A DNA stretch of 64,000 nucleotides, taken from positions 26,954,822-27,018,821 of the forward strand of contig CAIIXF020000008.1 in assembly GCA_903813345.2 (NCBI GenBank). Direction: 5' to 3'. The notes under the pieces were generated by a model. It was not told the origin of the DNA and did no database searches. It saw nothing but the letters and a program-made list of their open reading frames with translations. Shown piece by piece: positions 1 through 12,087 of this stretch; within the stretch, counting starts at the first letter, position 1; each line of letters opens with the position of its first letter. The DNA is from Owenia fusiformis. Its lineage: Eukaryota > Annelida > Polychaeta > Sabellida > Oweniidae. A program made the position numbers and the translations under genes.

Positions 1-1200
1 TACAGAATATCACATCATTTTGAGTGATATCATTTTTATCGCCGAGTTGATAGCAAATATCAACACGAGTGAGCGAAGCATACACATACACATACTATGT
101 CCCGATCTCATGTACATTTACTGAAATACTAGCTAGAAATGGTACATCTGTTTTTGGGGAGACTCTTCAACAATGCTTTTAACATGACGTCAGCTCAGAA
201 CACACTTGGTGTATCTGAAAAATTTTAAGTTTTGAGTTAAGCACCGATTCTGAATGTGGAGACCATGAGGAATGCAATGGTAAGGTTCATTTTAGTGTAT
301 CTACCCCCCTTACTGAGATTTTCAGTGCACTTTTGGTGTATCTGCATATTCTGAAATAAAAATCTGGAGTACACTTAGTTTATCTAATTATACATTCTTC
401 ATCCAATCAAAATGCACAGATAAGGTCACATGTTCAAGATGGTTTGCAGATACACTAAAGGTTAACTAAATTGTGGCATTCAATATATACATTATTTTCA
501 TTTTGGAGCTGCCTGCTTACTTCTTCATGGTTACAAGGGATAGTATTATCCTTTGTAAATGGTGACAAACATTCATTTCAGGGTTGATAGACCTATCAAA
601 CGATGTTTTACTAAATATCCTATAATAATTTATTTGGTTAGACCTATGCCTCTGTAAAGTACATGTAATGTTCCATAAACTAGTTCACAGCATAAGCAGT
701 TTTTGGAAGATATTTCATGGAATAAACATCAATATGGCACGATGAATATGAACGATGCAATTCTGAAACAAAGCATTGCTTTTTAAGACTTCATTATGGC
801 ATGCCATAGTCCATAATACATTGCCAGGAGATATTGATTTTGAAATGTGCAATTCCTTCGTAGACTGAAAAATTTTAAATGTTCTCCAGTATAGCAGAGA
901 TATTTCAATATCATGCTACAAATATACTGAAGCAAAAGAAATCAGATATAAATGTAAGAATTATAGCGAAATACTATATCTATAATAAGAAGCTGCAACA
1001 AGAACTTCCAAATTATAACAACTTCAAGGCATATTTTAATTTTTGTGAAAACATGAAAACAGACGGTATGGTGGTATAAGTGAGTGACGTGCGGCGTGGG
1101 AGGGAATGGGTGATGAAGTGACAAATATAATTTTATGTTAGTTGTATACGTTTATTTTGGTGAATAAAAAAAATGTAAGAATTAAGACACACACATAAGA

Positions 1201-1360
1201 AATATAGAGGAGCAGGTGTTATATCGACTAATAAAGACCGCAGGGCTAAGCACAAACTTTTTCTTCCGAACGACCAAAGGGAGTGAGGGGCTCGAAGGCT
1301 TTTGTGCCTAGCCCTAAGGTCTTTATTCGTCAATATAACACCTGCTCTGAGGTCTATATT
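1201..1360. repeat. Foldback element with ~60-bp arms
   Basis: The left arm from 1201 (AATATAGAGGAGCAGGTG...) is repeated in inverse orientation up to 1360 (...CACCTGCTCTGAGGTCTATATT). The arms share about 55-60 bp with a few mismatches around a ~40-bp centre. It looks like a palindromic MITE nested in the larger 98-3781 element. No coding capacity. Confidence 0.7.
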
Positions 1361-1491
1361 ATGACTATAGTTAAGTTGTTAACATACAGTAGTTAAGGGA
1401 GGTCCCCCAGAAAGGGATTGAAACACTGAATCTAAAGTCAATACCAGAAAAAATATATTGCATTATTGATCATTGAGAAGAGTGACTTGGA

Positions 1492-2113
1492 GTGAAACAA
1501 ACATTTATTTTAATACTTTTAGTTGTTTGAAATGCCACAAAGGATATGCTGAAAGCAAATGAAGACAGTGGTGCTATAGTTGTGATTGTAAACAAACATT
1601 TATTTTAATACTTTTAGTTGTTTGAAATGCCACAAAGGATATGCTGAAAGCAAATGAAGACAGTGGTGCTATAGTTGTGAATGTAAACAAACATTTATTT
1701 TAATACTTTTAGTTGTTTGAAATGCCACAAAGGATATGCTGAAAGCATATGAAGACAGTGGTGCTATAGTTGTGATTGTAAACAAACATTTATTTTAATA
1801 CTTTTAGTTGTTTGAAATGCCACAAAGGATATGCTGAAAGCAATTGAAGACAGTGGTGCTATAGTTGTGAATGTAAACAAACATTTATTTTAATACTTTT
1901 AGTTGTTTGAAATGCCACAAAGGATATGATGAAAGCATATGAAGACAGTGGTGCTATAGTTGTGATTGTAAACAAACATTTATTTTAATACTTTTAGTTG
2001 TTTGAAATGCCACAAAGGATATGCTGAAAGCAAATGACGACATTGGTGCTATAGTTGTGACTGTAAACAAACATTTACTTTAATACTTTTAATTGTTTGA
2101 AATGCCACAGAGG
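1492..2113. repeat. 95-bp tandem satellite, ~6.5 copies
   Basis: The start AAACAAACATTTATTTTAAT recurs every 95 bp (1588, 1683, 1778, 1873, 1968, 2063). Copies differ at only a few bases, so the array is young. The last copy diverges after about 2113. It lies inside the 98-3781 transposon, as tandem arrays often do in non-autonomous DNA elements. Confidence 0.9.
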
Positions 2114-4217
2114 ATATGCTGATTTCAAAAGATTTCAAAAAGTAACATTATGCTTCAATGTACTGTACGCATGTGCGCACAGTCACATTAGAAAAAATCG
2201 GATCTTAAAGATGTCGCTATTGAACATTATTTACTCTGTTAATAATAATTTACATGAGTTTTCTGTCAATGTTCTCCATTATAAATCTTGTCATGCAAAC
2301 AAACACAACATAGGTAATACATATAAATTTTCCATCATGAAAACCTAACTCCAATGAGTTAAATCATATAGAATGCAAATACCCTAACGTAGAACTGACA
2401 AAATCGAGGATTTTTGTGAGCGAATTTGGTGTATCTGCATTTTTAAACTTTTAAAAAAGCAACATGGCAACCTTGAAAATTACTCAGAAAAAGTGTACAT
2501 TATCAGAGGATCATTTTTACAACGTATGTAAATTTTCAATATAATTGGTTCAAAATAGAGGGTACATCTATGAGCTTAAATGTTTAACTTCTCATATCTC
2601 AAAATAAGGAAATGTGTAGATACATTAATAGTGAACTGAGCTGACGATGATACATACGGTGTTATATATCAAAACACAGGTAATTGACAGAATTCTAAAG
2701 GGCTCATTTTTACCGTGTAAAACGTTGCATTTGGTGATTTCAAAATAATGGTAATTTTGTCATAACTTTTTGTATTCGTGATCCAATTTACCTCAAATTT
2801 GGTATGGGGAAACATTTGCAGAAGTTCATTTATGACATAATGACATTTTGTGACGTTACCAACACACATCCGCCATCTTGGATGCTCAAGAAATAGTAAA
2901 AATGTGTAAAACTCAAAAAGACAAACAGTACTTTAGGCCCTTATTATCTTTTTGAAAATCAAAGCTATGAACAAAAAAGTCATTTAGACTTATTCTATCT
3001 ATATTCAACTGAAACTTAACGTTAAAAATATAAGTTATGCATTTATATTGTTTACATAGCAAACATTTTACGACTTGTGTCTGTTTTTACGAAGAAAAAA
3101 ACTGATAGAAATATGGCGGGTTACAAAGACTCTCTTCATTTCAATATACAAAATTATGCATTTCTAGTGAGATTCAACTAGATTTTTTATACTGTCATGA
3201 AAACGTAGCCCGTATACTACATATACCATTATTTTAAGTTCAATTGCATTGTTATGCATGTAATGGGACCAAGTAGTATAATTTGCCCCATTTAGCGTTC
3301 TTTTCTGCGAAAATATTTTTTGACGTTCTAAAATTGATTAGGGAACTTTTGATAACATTTTAAAATGATATAAGCGAAACAAATGATAACATATTTGGTA
3401 TGTCCAGAATGCTCATAGCCCATATTTAATGATTCAGTCGAGTTTAACATCTTTCGAGTAAGTATGACATTTCATTGAACGTGCGTGACATAATGGCATA
3501 TGTATTATAAGGGCTACGTTTTCATTTATCATTAACGTGTTCATATTTAATTTCATTATTTTACACCAATTTGATACCCTAGTAACACATATAATCTAAC
3601 GTTCTTGTTAATTCAATGACTAAAATGCATACGACCTGAAAGCCAGTGTGTAAATCTCAAAATAATGTTTACTTTATTTGGATTAAATAACAATTGATGA
3701 CACCTCAAAGCATCAACAACAGGCGGCCGTTTTAGCATTATTTTCACTGTTTACAACGTAAATGTACATGAGATCGGGACATATGACAGCTGCCATTTGC
3801 GTTTTGCACAAATTGAACAAGTTGGTATCTTCCGTGGAGAGTCATTTAAAACTTGATTGATGTCACCAATAGATGACGCAGTGGTCCATTCCTTTTCAAC
3901 TACCTTCATGATTGCATTTTAAAGAAAATGGGGGTTCCATCTGTACAGGTGGGGATACTCGGATAGGATAATCTTGATATTTTCTTACATTTAGATTTAT
4001 TTGTAAACACATTTAATTCTAAGTGTCATGAAAACACGGTGTTTAAATATTTGAATCAGTAATAAACTACCATGAAGAAATGGAATGTTTTGTTTTATAA
4101 TCCCAAGAAACCCAAGACGTCTGGCAAATATATAAGGATTATGTACTGGGAGGTTTTGGATATGGGGTTTATCCAGAGGGAAATATGCATATCTACCTGA
4201 GGGACCGTAGGGACCGA

Positions 4218-4412
4218 AGGTAGATGTGCATATCTCACGAGGGATGAACCCAAAATACCCAATATCCAAACCGACCGTACATAGCTGCTTTATCCTATAC
4301 CAAGTAGAGTTTTCAGGTAGATGTGCATATATCACGAGGGATGAACCCAAAATACCCAATATCCAAACCGACCGTACATAACTGCTTTATCCTATACCAA
4401 GTAGAGTTTTCA
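4218..4412. repeat. 97-bp tandem duplication
   Basis: The block beginning AGGTAGATGTGCATAT at 4218 is repeated from 4315 with very few changes. Flanking sequence to about 4680 contains related fragments in inverse orientation (for example around 4600-4660), so the duplication is probably part of a decayed foldback. Nothing coding is seen from 3790 to 5425. Confidence 0.75.
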
Positions 4413-5424
4413 GGTGCATATGGCCATTTCAATAGTACAAGGTGTAAAAACAATCAAATCATTCATATGCAAAGTTATTTTATTGCATTTCCACTACTTA
4501 CCGGAAGCGGGAAGATATGCACTGAAGCGGGAAGATATGCACCGAAGATGGAGATATGGCGGGAGATATGGAGGTTCTGGATATGGATACCTCAAAATCA
4601 GGATACGGGATATATCTTACCAACGTATCTCCCTAAAACTCTACTTGGCATAGGATAAATTGATGTATGGAAAACATAAAAAACTTGTCTATTTTAATGC
4701 AAACACGGCGTTTTGATGGTCCAAAGGTTGTCCACATAAAAGACGTATTTGGTTTGTCAATAAAAACTTAGATGAGATAACATTATAGGTTTATTGAATG
4801 GTTTGAAGTACAATACGGGATATATTCTGCTCTAAGAATTCTGTATTTGCACGAGACGAAGTTGGGCGCCAATAAAGAATATCCAAAGTCCCTAGCACAA
4901 GATTTCATTCTGACGTGTGTTTTCATTTACTAGTTGCAATACAGGATTTTTGCTCGAAAAATACTGTATTGGCACGAGATCTGAATTTTATGAAACATTT
5001 TCGACAACGGGCTCATCTGCTGGCAAACGAGACGCCATATCCATCGGGATTCAGTAAAAACACAGCTCGGGGCAGTGGCTTGCTCGAACTAAATTCTTAT
5101 ATCAGCATATTGATCACTCGGGGAGATAAATTGCTCTGAGATTTGGCACACAAGGATTTCATTCAATGTGGTATCCTCTGGCAAAGTTTTAATAATCATA
5201 GTCTTATATTGATAGAGTTATGGTTGTTTCAAAATATGCTCCAGATGTCGTCAATTTCGCTGAAAACAAATGTGCAATGTTCGAGGAAAACTGTTCATAA
5301 CACGGAATGCTTTCTTCCCCATGGATATGGCTCAAATTTTTGCAGCCATTGCTTATTGGAGTTCTGCAATTGCGGTAGGGTTATTTCCATACACATTATT
5401 CTTTAAATAATTATAACCCCATAT

Positions 5425-5896
5425 ACACTGTATAGAGGTCAGGGGCATTGAGATCAAGACTGCGGGATGACCATGGGTTCTCCGTCCTAGGAGAGATCAT
5501 CTTCTCATAGAAATGACTAGTGAGCCAGGCTTTGCTATCATTAGAAGTTTGAGGAGAAGCTCCATCCTTCTAGAACCAGTGTTCTTGTCCCGGTTCTTGT
5601 CTACTGAAGCCTCTATGCCACTCTAGAACTGCCTAGAACTTCCTGGGAACGCAAATATTGCGCTGTGTGTGAACAGTAACAGTGTTGGCATTATCAACCT
5701 CAAACCTAAAGGGGCTGATGTTTTCATGTTTGGAAATTGGCAGCCCAAGCTGTGCATTTAACAGAATGAAGGGGCCTTTGAAGCACTTCATCTGGAATTT
5801 GTGATCCCAGAACACATTATTTCTTGAGTTTACATGTTCAGAAAGAAGGGAATGCGATTCATCCAAAAACCTAACATTGGAAATGGACGACTTTTT
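5425..5896 (-). pseudogene. Decayed IS630/Tc1/mariner-type transposase
   Basis: Read on the minus strand in a single frame, this stretch carries family hallmarks of DDE/D transposases of the IS630-Tc1-mariner superfamily. They are a FLDESHSLLSEHVN block near 5860, a KDGASPQT block near 5560 and a final WSSRSLDLNAPDLY block near 5450; the usual forms are SDESHF, QQDGAxxHT and RSPDLNPxDF. Two in-frame TAG stops, at the VPRKF and HWF positions, and altered core residues show it is dead. The N-terminal HTH part and both element ends were not found. The match rests on motif order, not on a search. Confidence 0.75.
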
Positions 5897-7680
5897 GGGT
5901 CACACTGTATATTATTCCATGTATGAATTGCATAGACAAAGAAATTAAGATTATATAATTTTAATAATGATATAAATCTGAATATAAAGAATATTCTGTA
6001 TAAAATGGTATATTTACAATGGAATATTAACATACTAGTAATCAGAGTAGTCACGAAGTTCGAACGAATAAGAAACTATTAACTCTCAACAGGAACGATC
6101 TTATAATTGAACTTACTCTTGATTAAGAATCTCACCAATCTCACTAACTATCTCATTCCCAACATTTAACTCCACTAACATGACAAAAGTTCTCTACCTG
6201 AACAATATCAGCCCTACAGTGACATTGAGTAGCTTAAAATAACGAAACGCCCAAAATGCAGGAATCATGGAAATACATTGACCAGAAGATATTCCTTACA
6301 AAGCCTGACAGAAATCCACTTGAATATTCAGGACTAAAGTTGGAAAGTATAAAAAATGGGTTTAAACTGAAACAACCTTATCCCTCGAAATGCATCAAGG
6401 TTCCGAGATCTCAAAACCACGAGGTTGAGAACTTAAGGAACTGAGACAATGAGATTTCAGTTATAAACTGTAAACAAAAAGTAACTTTAATTATATAATT
6501 GAGAAGTTTTAGCTTTGTGGTAACCGATTAAAAAGCGGCTCCCCAGAATCCTGAACAATAGCCCAAGATTCCTTCAGAATAAAACTTACAACTAATTAAA
6601 TGTAAATGAAAGAACTAAAATGTTCTAAAATATTTGCACTCGATTGAAATGTAATTAAGAATCCCAAGGGTGCTTAAGCTCAAACAACCAGGAATTCACT
6701 ATACAGTACGTAAATCCCGTGTGGAACCTCGATTACACTCAACCCAAGGCAGATAATAGAGTTTTACAAGCGCAAAACTCTTAACTTGAAATAATAAAAA
6801 ATGCTGAAAATACCAAAGTAACTTCGCTAAATAATGCGAAGTATTGACAAGGAATTTTGATTTTCAAAGATAAAGTTAAGCAAAGAATTTCTTACGCCAT
6901 GGTTGCCAGACTGAAATCTACATTATAGTCTTAGTCTTGTTTATAATCCTGAAATGTCCATCCATAATTCTGGTTTTCCAAGTTCATTTTCCAACTCAAG
7001 CGCTAAATATGATGTTCTTCCTCTCTAAGGCCCCATGTTCTCTGATCAGCCTCAAATCTACATTCTGTCCTAACACTATTATATTACTTACTTCACAAAA
7101 TATAACAATCAGCTAGAGCTGACACCATTGGTCAATGCATTAAATACTTATCCCCCTGACTTGACTCTCATTGGCTGAACTTCTTTCTCTGCTTTAAAAC
7201 ACTTTTATGACTGATGGTCCTTGTAAAATCACATTATAAACAAAATAACATTTGAAACAAGTATCTAAAAGATAATGCACAAACTCAATATAAAATGAAA
7301 TGAATGTACAAATAAAAATACAAAGTATTGATGACAGGATCATTACAGATTCATTCGTTCACCTACTATACTTCACTAAAACCAAAAGATAATACTGGAT
7401 TCTGTTGGTGCTGCCATCTTTATATCGGCCCAGAACCTATGCTTCTTTCAACCAACAATAGGCTCATTTAAAGATGGCATTACTGAAGTTTACAAATTTG
7501 CGCAAAACTTGCGCAAAACATAATAATGTTTCATATAGAAATTATATATAATGTATAACATATAATAAATTGATATAAATTATAAATACGTCAAAACTGA
7601 CTTATATTCACAATTTTAGAATATTGATCCATATTACTTTACCCTTAGCCTATGTTTAACACAAATGCCAGCTTTCAATG
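5897..7680. other. Intergenic, no gene recognised
   Basis: AT-rich sequence upstream of dCMP deaminase. I see short open frames only and no splice-bounded exon or RNA gene. A small inverted pair, TGCCATCTTTA / TAAAGATGGCA, lies near 7410-7485. Part of this region is presumably the distal promoter of the gene that starts at 7747. Confidence 0.5.
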
Positions 7681-7715
7681 TATAGCATTCCCGGGAAATT
7701 ATTGATATCGCGCGC

Positions 7716-7740
7716 ACAACTCGGTTTTCCCGCCATATTT
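7716..7740 (+). promoter_or_regulatory. E2F and YY1-like sites before DCTD start codon
   Basis: TTTTCCCGCC at 7725-7734 matches the E2F consensus TTTSSCGC, and the overlapping CCGCCATATTT (7730-7740) matches the YY1 consensus core GCCATNTT. They end only 7 bp before the ATG at 7747, and a CGCGCGC cluster sits just upstream, near 7709-7715. E2F control would fit an S-phase enzyme that feeds dTMP synthesis. The match is by eye; transcription start and binding are not known. Confidence 0.5.
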
Positions 7741-7746
7741 TATAGA

Positions 7747-10700
7747 ATGGAGAATCAAGAAAATACTCTTGGGAAGAAAAGACCGAATAGTTCAAAATCC
7801 GACGAAGAACAACCGAAATCTAAAGTCCCATGTGATGCTCTTAGGTATTAGCTAATTGTTATATTATCCTTTAATGACTAATTTTTACTAAATGTTGCAA
7901 GAATCAACTTTTTTGTTGAAAAAAAAGTTTTTTAAAGTTTCGCAAGGATCCTGCCATGACCGTGGTAGTGTTATCGTGAAAGCCTGGTATAACCGTGACA
8001 ATGCTACAGTAAAATTTTAAATGTTTGGAACTACTTTGAATTTAAAAAATAAGCAATCAAAGGACCATATTGATACAGTATATGTAAAAATAGAAACATT
8101 TTTACATGTCCTAACTTTTGTATATTTTAGTTTGTTTTGTAGTAGACTATAGCAATCGTATCCGTGTCCTCTTATATTTTGATGCTTCTCTGCCATGTTA
8201 TTTTCGGAAAAATTAACATGGCTGAAACTCCCTAAATTACAAAAGGCCACAGCTTTACTGCATATTGTACATAACTATCTGAAATATACAAAAGTTAGGA
8301 CAAGTACATACAGTATGTTTCTATTTTTTATATAGTACTGTTGCAATATAGTCATTTGATTGCTTATTTTTTAAATTCAAAGTAGTTCCAAACATTTAAA
8401 ATTTTACTGTAGACTATATTATATTGCAAGGCCTGTCGTGACCGTGTAATGTTAAAGCCTGATATGACCGTGACATTGATATATTATATTGCAAGGCCTG
8501 TCATGACCGTGGTAACGTAAATGCCTGTCATGACTGAGGCAATGGTTGCAGGCCTGTCAACTGTCCCGCAATTTGCGTATTTGTCACGCATTTGCTGATG
8601 AATTTGAAGTCACGCCAGTTTTTTTTGCGTGACAGAAAATATCACGCAAATACGCATTTTACCTGGTAATTGTCAAGCAAAAATTTTCTGTAGAAATTTT
8701 TTCGAAATATGTTTACGATACGGTAAAAATACAAACGTCGGAAAAAAACCGAACGCAATTTGTTCGGATTTGTCACGCGAATCCCGTATATGTCACGCAT
8801 GTTCATTGGAAATTTTCGTTATATTAAATTACATTTAGTAGCATGAGAATACTGTTATGAAAAATTTCATTGTTTATCTACCTTAAATATGTAAATCTTG
8901 ACTACTACTACATGTTCTACTACTTTAACTCATAATTCATTTCAACAAACTTTAATTCTAATCTCATTCAAGAATGTGAACATTGTCACTGTCATATCAG
9001 GCTTTGACATTACCACGGTCATGACAGGCCTTACAACATAACCATTGCCACAGTCATATAAGACTTTAACATTACCACGGTCATGATATACAATGTAATA
9101 TAATATAGCATTGTCACGGTTATACCAGGCTTTCACGATAACAAAACCACAGTCATGGCAGGATCCTTGCGAAACTTAAAAACACTTAATAACATGGCGA
9201 CGGTTGTGCCAGGCATAAGTCTTGCAATAGATAGCATGTAGTATAATGTGCACTTGTGTCACCTAAATTACAAGAGCTCACAGATTTTTCTCTATTTAAA
9301 ATTTACAAAAGTTAGGCCATCTATATGTGTTTCTATTTTCCCATATACATTTACCAGTTTACTGTTGCAATTGTGATCATTGATTTGTTATTTTTTGGAT
9401 GTTGTTTACAAAATTAACAATTTGAGTGAGCTACAGTATCATACATGTCAAACTGGCGGATCTGGGGACCTGGGGGCCCGTGGGGCCCAGGCCCTCTCAC
9501 CTTGGGTGGGCCCAGAAAAAAAAATTGGGCCTCCGAAAAATTTTAGGCCAAAAAAACCTTAAGGCCCCAAAAGGTGGGCCTTTTTGGTCATTACTGGGCC
9601 TTTTAAGGTCTTATTTTTTAATTTCAGGCCAAATTTTGAAGAAAATAGGCCACGAAATTTCAAAATTTGGGCCCACTTTTTGGTTTTAGGGGCCCACAAT
9701 TTTTTCAGAAGTATTTTTCTCTGACCTGAAATTTGGCCCCCCCCCCTTGTTGGTTCCCAGATCCGCCTTTGTGTCCGAGCTCAACAAGTTAAACCTAGTC
9801 TGGCCTTATAATATATTATCTCACATTAGGTGACCTGATTAACAAGTAATCTGGATTGGGTTTACCGTGTTGAACTAACAGTCAATCAGCTTTTTCCCAG
9901 CCTATGGTGAACCTCGATAGACTGTTCAGTGATGTCTTTTACTCCCCTATTAAAGTCACAGCGCTCTCAAATCATTTCATATTTGATTGACAATGCAGAT
10001 GTTCATTCAGAATTCATACTAAAATAATCCTGCATTCATGGAAAGATTACAGGATTACTTCCCTTCTTGCGCTCTACATCAATAATGCTCTAATGTACAT
10101 AATATGCGATCTACTTTTTCAGAGTTCAAGACCCAAATAAAAAGCGTTTGGATTATCTAGAATGGCCAGAGTATTTCATGGCAATCGCCTTCTTGTCTGC
10201 TCAACGTAGCAAGGACCCAGCCTCACAGGTACACCACACAATATGTCCCTCTAACAATTACTACTACATGTACTTCAACAACCTGTTGCACTGGCAGATC
10301 CAGAGGTATAGGATCTCCCTAGGATGGGCCCAGAAAAAATTTGTAGGGCATAATTTTTTTGCCTTTTTTTATTTTATACCAAATTATCAATAAATGGGCC
10401 CTGAATTTTCAAAAATTGGGCCCAATTTTTGGTTTAGGGGCCCAAAAAAAGAACCGCCCAAGTGGGGGAATTTTTTTTATGACTTGAAAAGTGGGCCCTC
10501 ATTGTTAGGTTCTGGATCTGCCAGTGTGTTGATGGGTCCAGGGGCTTGAAGACTGCAGACTGATGAGAGTTTAAAAACAACTCAAAAACAAATGTAAAAC
10601 CTTTCCTTCCAGATATCATTTGTGGAAACCTTTTCATACAAAAATATGTTTTTATGTATCTTTTTCTAGTAGAGTTTGTATGTTATATTCAACTTCTTAT

Positions 10701-10753
10701 ATGCCAAGTGGGCCTCTAGGAAGACCAGTTTTGTTAGAGCTACCCAGAACAAA

Positions 10754-10784
<31 letters not shown>

Positions 10785-12087
10785 GTATTTACAAAAAATC
10801 ATATTGCTGATATGTTTCATTATGACATCAATTCGTTAAAACCATTTCCCCAAAATAAAATGACATGAAATCTGAATTGTCAGTGAATGCTTCCTTTTTA
10901 TTACTCTTAATTAGGTTGGAGCCTGTATTGTCAATGAAGAGAATAAAATAGTTGGCATTGGTTACAATGGGATGCCTAATGGCTGTAGTGATGACATATT
11001 ACCATGGAGACGAACTGCTGATGACAGACTGGACACCAAATATCCTTATGGTAAGGTCATAATTTTGGGTTTGCAGTGTAAGAAAGATCTCTACCCTATG
11101 ATGAAATATTCTCAAAGCCAGTTGGGAGATTTTCAGTTCTTGCTATGCAGAGTTGAATGCTATGCAGAATTTGAATTCTTCTATAAATTTCCTTCTTCAT
11201 TTATGCTGTGCATAGTTGAATGTTTTATTCATTTTGCTAGTTTTTCATGTTTGTACATGCATTCTTGAATTGGTGAACAAATTATTCCTGAATAGTATTT
11301 TTATGTCACCACCAGAAGTGGTGACATATTGTTACATATTGTCAGAGTTTCCAACTTTTTTGTAGAAGCGGACAGCAGTTGGTGTTTGGTATTCGGGGTT
11401 TGTAACAAATGGCAGGTGTTAATGCATTGTTTCATAGTAGTTTCCTTTTTCCAGTATGCCATGCAGAGTTGAATGCCATTTTGAACAAGAACTCCTCTGA
11501 CGTGAAGAGATGCACAATCTACGTCGCTCTTTTCCCGTGTAATGAGTGCACTAAGATCATTATCCAATCAGGAATCAAGGAAGTGATTTACGTGTCAGAT
11601 AAATACCACGATAAACCTGAGATGATTGCTTCCAGACGACTGCTTGATCTTGCCAAAGTTAGATACACGTAAGCTACAAGTTTCTCTTAATACTATTTAC
11701 CAGAATTTATTAGACTCTATTTTAAAACAGTTGTAGTAAATGTGAATTTTTAGTATTCTTGAAACTTTTGCCTACATTTAAATTTTGTTGTTCAATTTTA
11801 TCTACATCTAGTTTGATGAATTTTCCTGTTAAATTTCTCATTTCATTATACACTATAGACACATTACATGTACAAAATTGAATCAATAGTTTTCTGTTTA
11901 CTCTGCAGTATGTGTCAAACATATGCATTTACTCGTATAAACATAAATATTGTAAACAGTATAGGGATTTTTATTTATTTGCAGCCAGTACAAACCTAAA
12001 AAAAGACAAATTGTCATTGACTTTGATGAAATAGACAAGGTTATCACCACTCCCAGTCCTCAACTAGAGCAGCATAAAGATTCATGA
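7747..12087 (+). CDS. DCTD: Deoxycytidylate (dCMP) deaminase, 5 exons
   Basis: Hydrolytic deamination of dCMP to dUMP, the main route to the substrate of thymidylate synthase; cytosolic hexameric zinc enzyme regulated by dCTP and dTTP. Coding exons are 7747-7844, 10123-10228, 10915-11050, 11455-11668 and 11985-12087. All introns are GT-AG and phases agree, giving 218 aa. Zinc ligands are visible: HAE (His116, catalytic Glu118) and PCNEC (Cys142, Cys145). The allosteric GYNGMPNGC segment is at 84-92. Residues about 42-218 follow vertebrate DCTD closely from [12 protein letters not shown] to IVIDFDEI. The first ~40 residues ([18 protein letters not shown]) are a basic, polar extension absent from the 178-aa human form. 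The start is the only in-frame ATG of exon 1, whose donor phase matches exon 2 exactly. The introns carry MITEs. AATAAA at 12893 or about 12980 may end the transcript. Confidence 0.95.
8007..8409. mobile_element. TA-flanked MITE with ~56-bp TIR
   Basis: The element starts CAGTAAAATTTTAAATG and ends with the exact reverse complement. The inverted repeats are identical for about 56 bp and the flanks are TA on both sides (8005-8006, 8410-8411). CAGT termini with TA duplication are typical of Tc1/mariner-pogo derivatives. The perfect TIR suggests a recent insertion. It sits inside the foldback in DCTD intron 1. Confidence 0.85.
8560..8800. repeat. Repeats of TCACGCA-type motif
   Basis: GTCACGCATTT, GTCACGCC, TATCACGCAAATACGCA, TGTCACGCG and TGTCACGCATG occur within 240 bp in both orientations, clearly above chance in AT-rich DNA. 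Probably the remains of another foldback within DCTD intron 1. No coding frame. Confidence 0.4.
9453..9770. mobile_element. MITE, GGCGGATCTGG termini
   Basis: GGCGGATCTGGGGA at 9455-9468 is mirrored by TCCCAGATCCGCC near 9755-9767. The interior is rich in GGGCC and poly-A/T and resembles the MITE at 10289-10526. It contains a run of about 12 C at 9737-9748. It lies in DCTD intron 1. Confidence 0.65.
9777..9882. repeat. Small inverted-repeat element
   Basis: CTCAACAAGTTAAACCTAG near 9780 pairs with the inverse GGGTTTACCGTGTTGAACTA near 9860-9880. A related sequence, GTTCAACAAGTTAAACCC, occurs at about 49912, so this is a dispersed family. Boundaries are approximate. Confidence 0.45.
10289..10526. 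mobile_element. MITE with 16-bp TIR and TGTTG target duplication
   Basis: CACTGGCAGATCCAGA at 10289-10304 and its exact reverse complement at 10511-10526 bound 238 bp. TGTTG precedes (10284-10288) and follows (10527-10531) the element, a clean 5-bp target duplication. Inserted in DCTD intron 2, 60 bp after the exon 2 donor. Same family as 9453-9770. CACTG ends recall CMC/EnSpm or Transib, but the superfamily is unproven. Confidence 0.85.
10756..10784. repeat. (TCAA)n microsatellite
   Basis: About seven uninterrupted TCAA units in DCTD intron 2. Confidence 0.9.
11302..11435 (+). repeat. TATGTCACC hairpin-headed repeat, copy 1
   Basis: Begins with the hairpin TATGTCACCACCAGAAGTGG, which continues TGACATA, and runs through GTTTCCAACTTTTTTG and TTGGTGTTTGG to GTAACAAATGGCAGGTG. 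The same order of blocks recurs at six other places in this window. This copy ends about 20 bp before DCTD exon 4. Confidence 0.8.

Larger units (their letters stand above)
98..3781. mobile_element. Non-autonomous TIR DNA transposon, 3.7 kb
   Basis: A 24-bp perfect terminal inverted repeat beginning TGTCCCGATCTCATG is seen at 98-121 and, reversed, at 3758-3781. Both ends are flanked by TA (96-97 and 3782-3783), which fits a TA target-site duplication. No transposase frame is recognisable inside; the interior is AT-rich, repeats the phrase GGTGTATCTG near both ends, and hosts a foldback (1201-1360) and a 95-bp satellite (1492-2113). TA duplication suggests the Tc1/mariner-pogo supergroup, but the family is not identified. 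Confidence 0.7.
7925..9190. mobile_element. Foldback built of TGACCGTG repeats
   Basis: An ~85-bp arm at about 7930-8015 (GTTTCGCAAGGATCCTGCC...) returns in inverse orientation at about 9105-9185 with few mismatches. Inside, short units such as CATGACCGTGGTAATG and GCCTGATATGACCGTGACA are repeated in both orientations (8430-8550, 8990-9135). The element lies in intron 1 of DCTD and has a MITE inserted at 8007-8409. A degraded second copy of that MITE interior follows at about 9240-9400. Confidence 0.7.
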
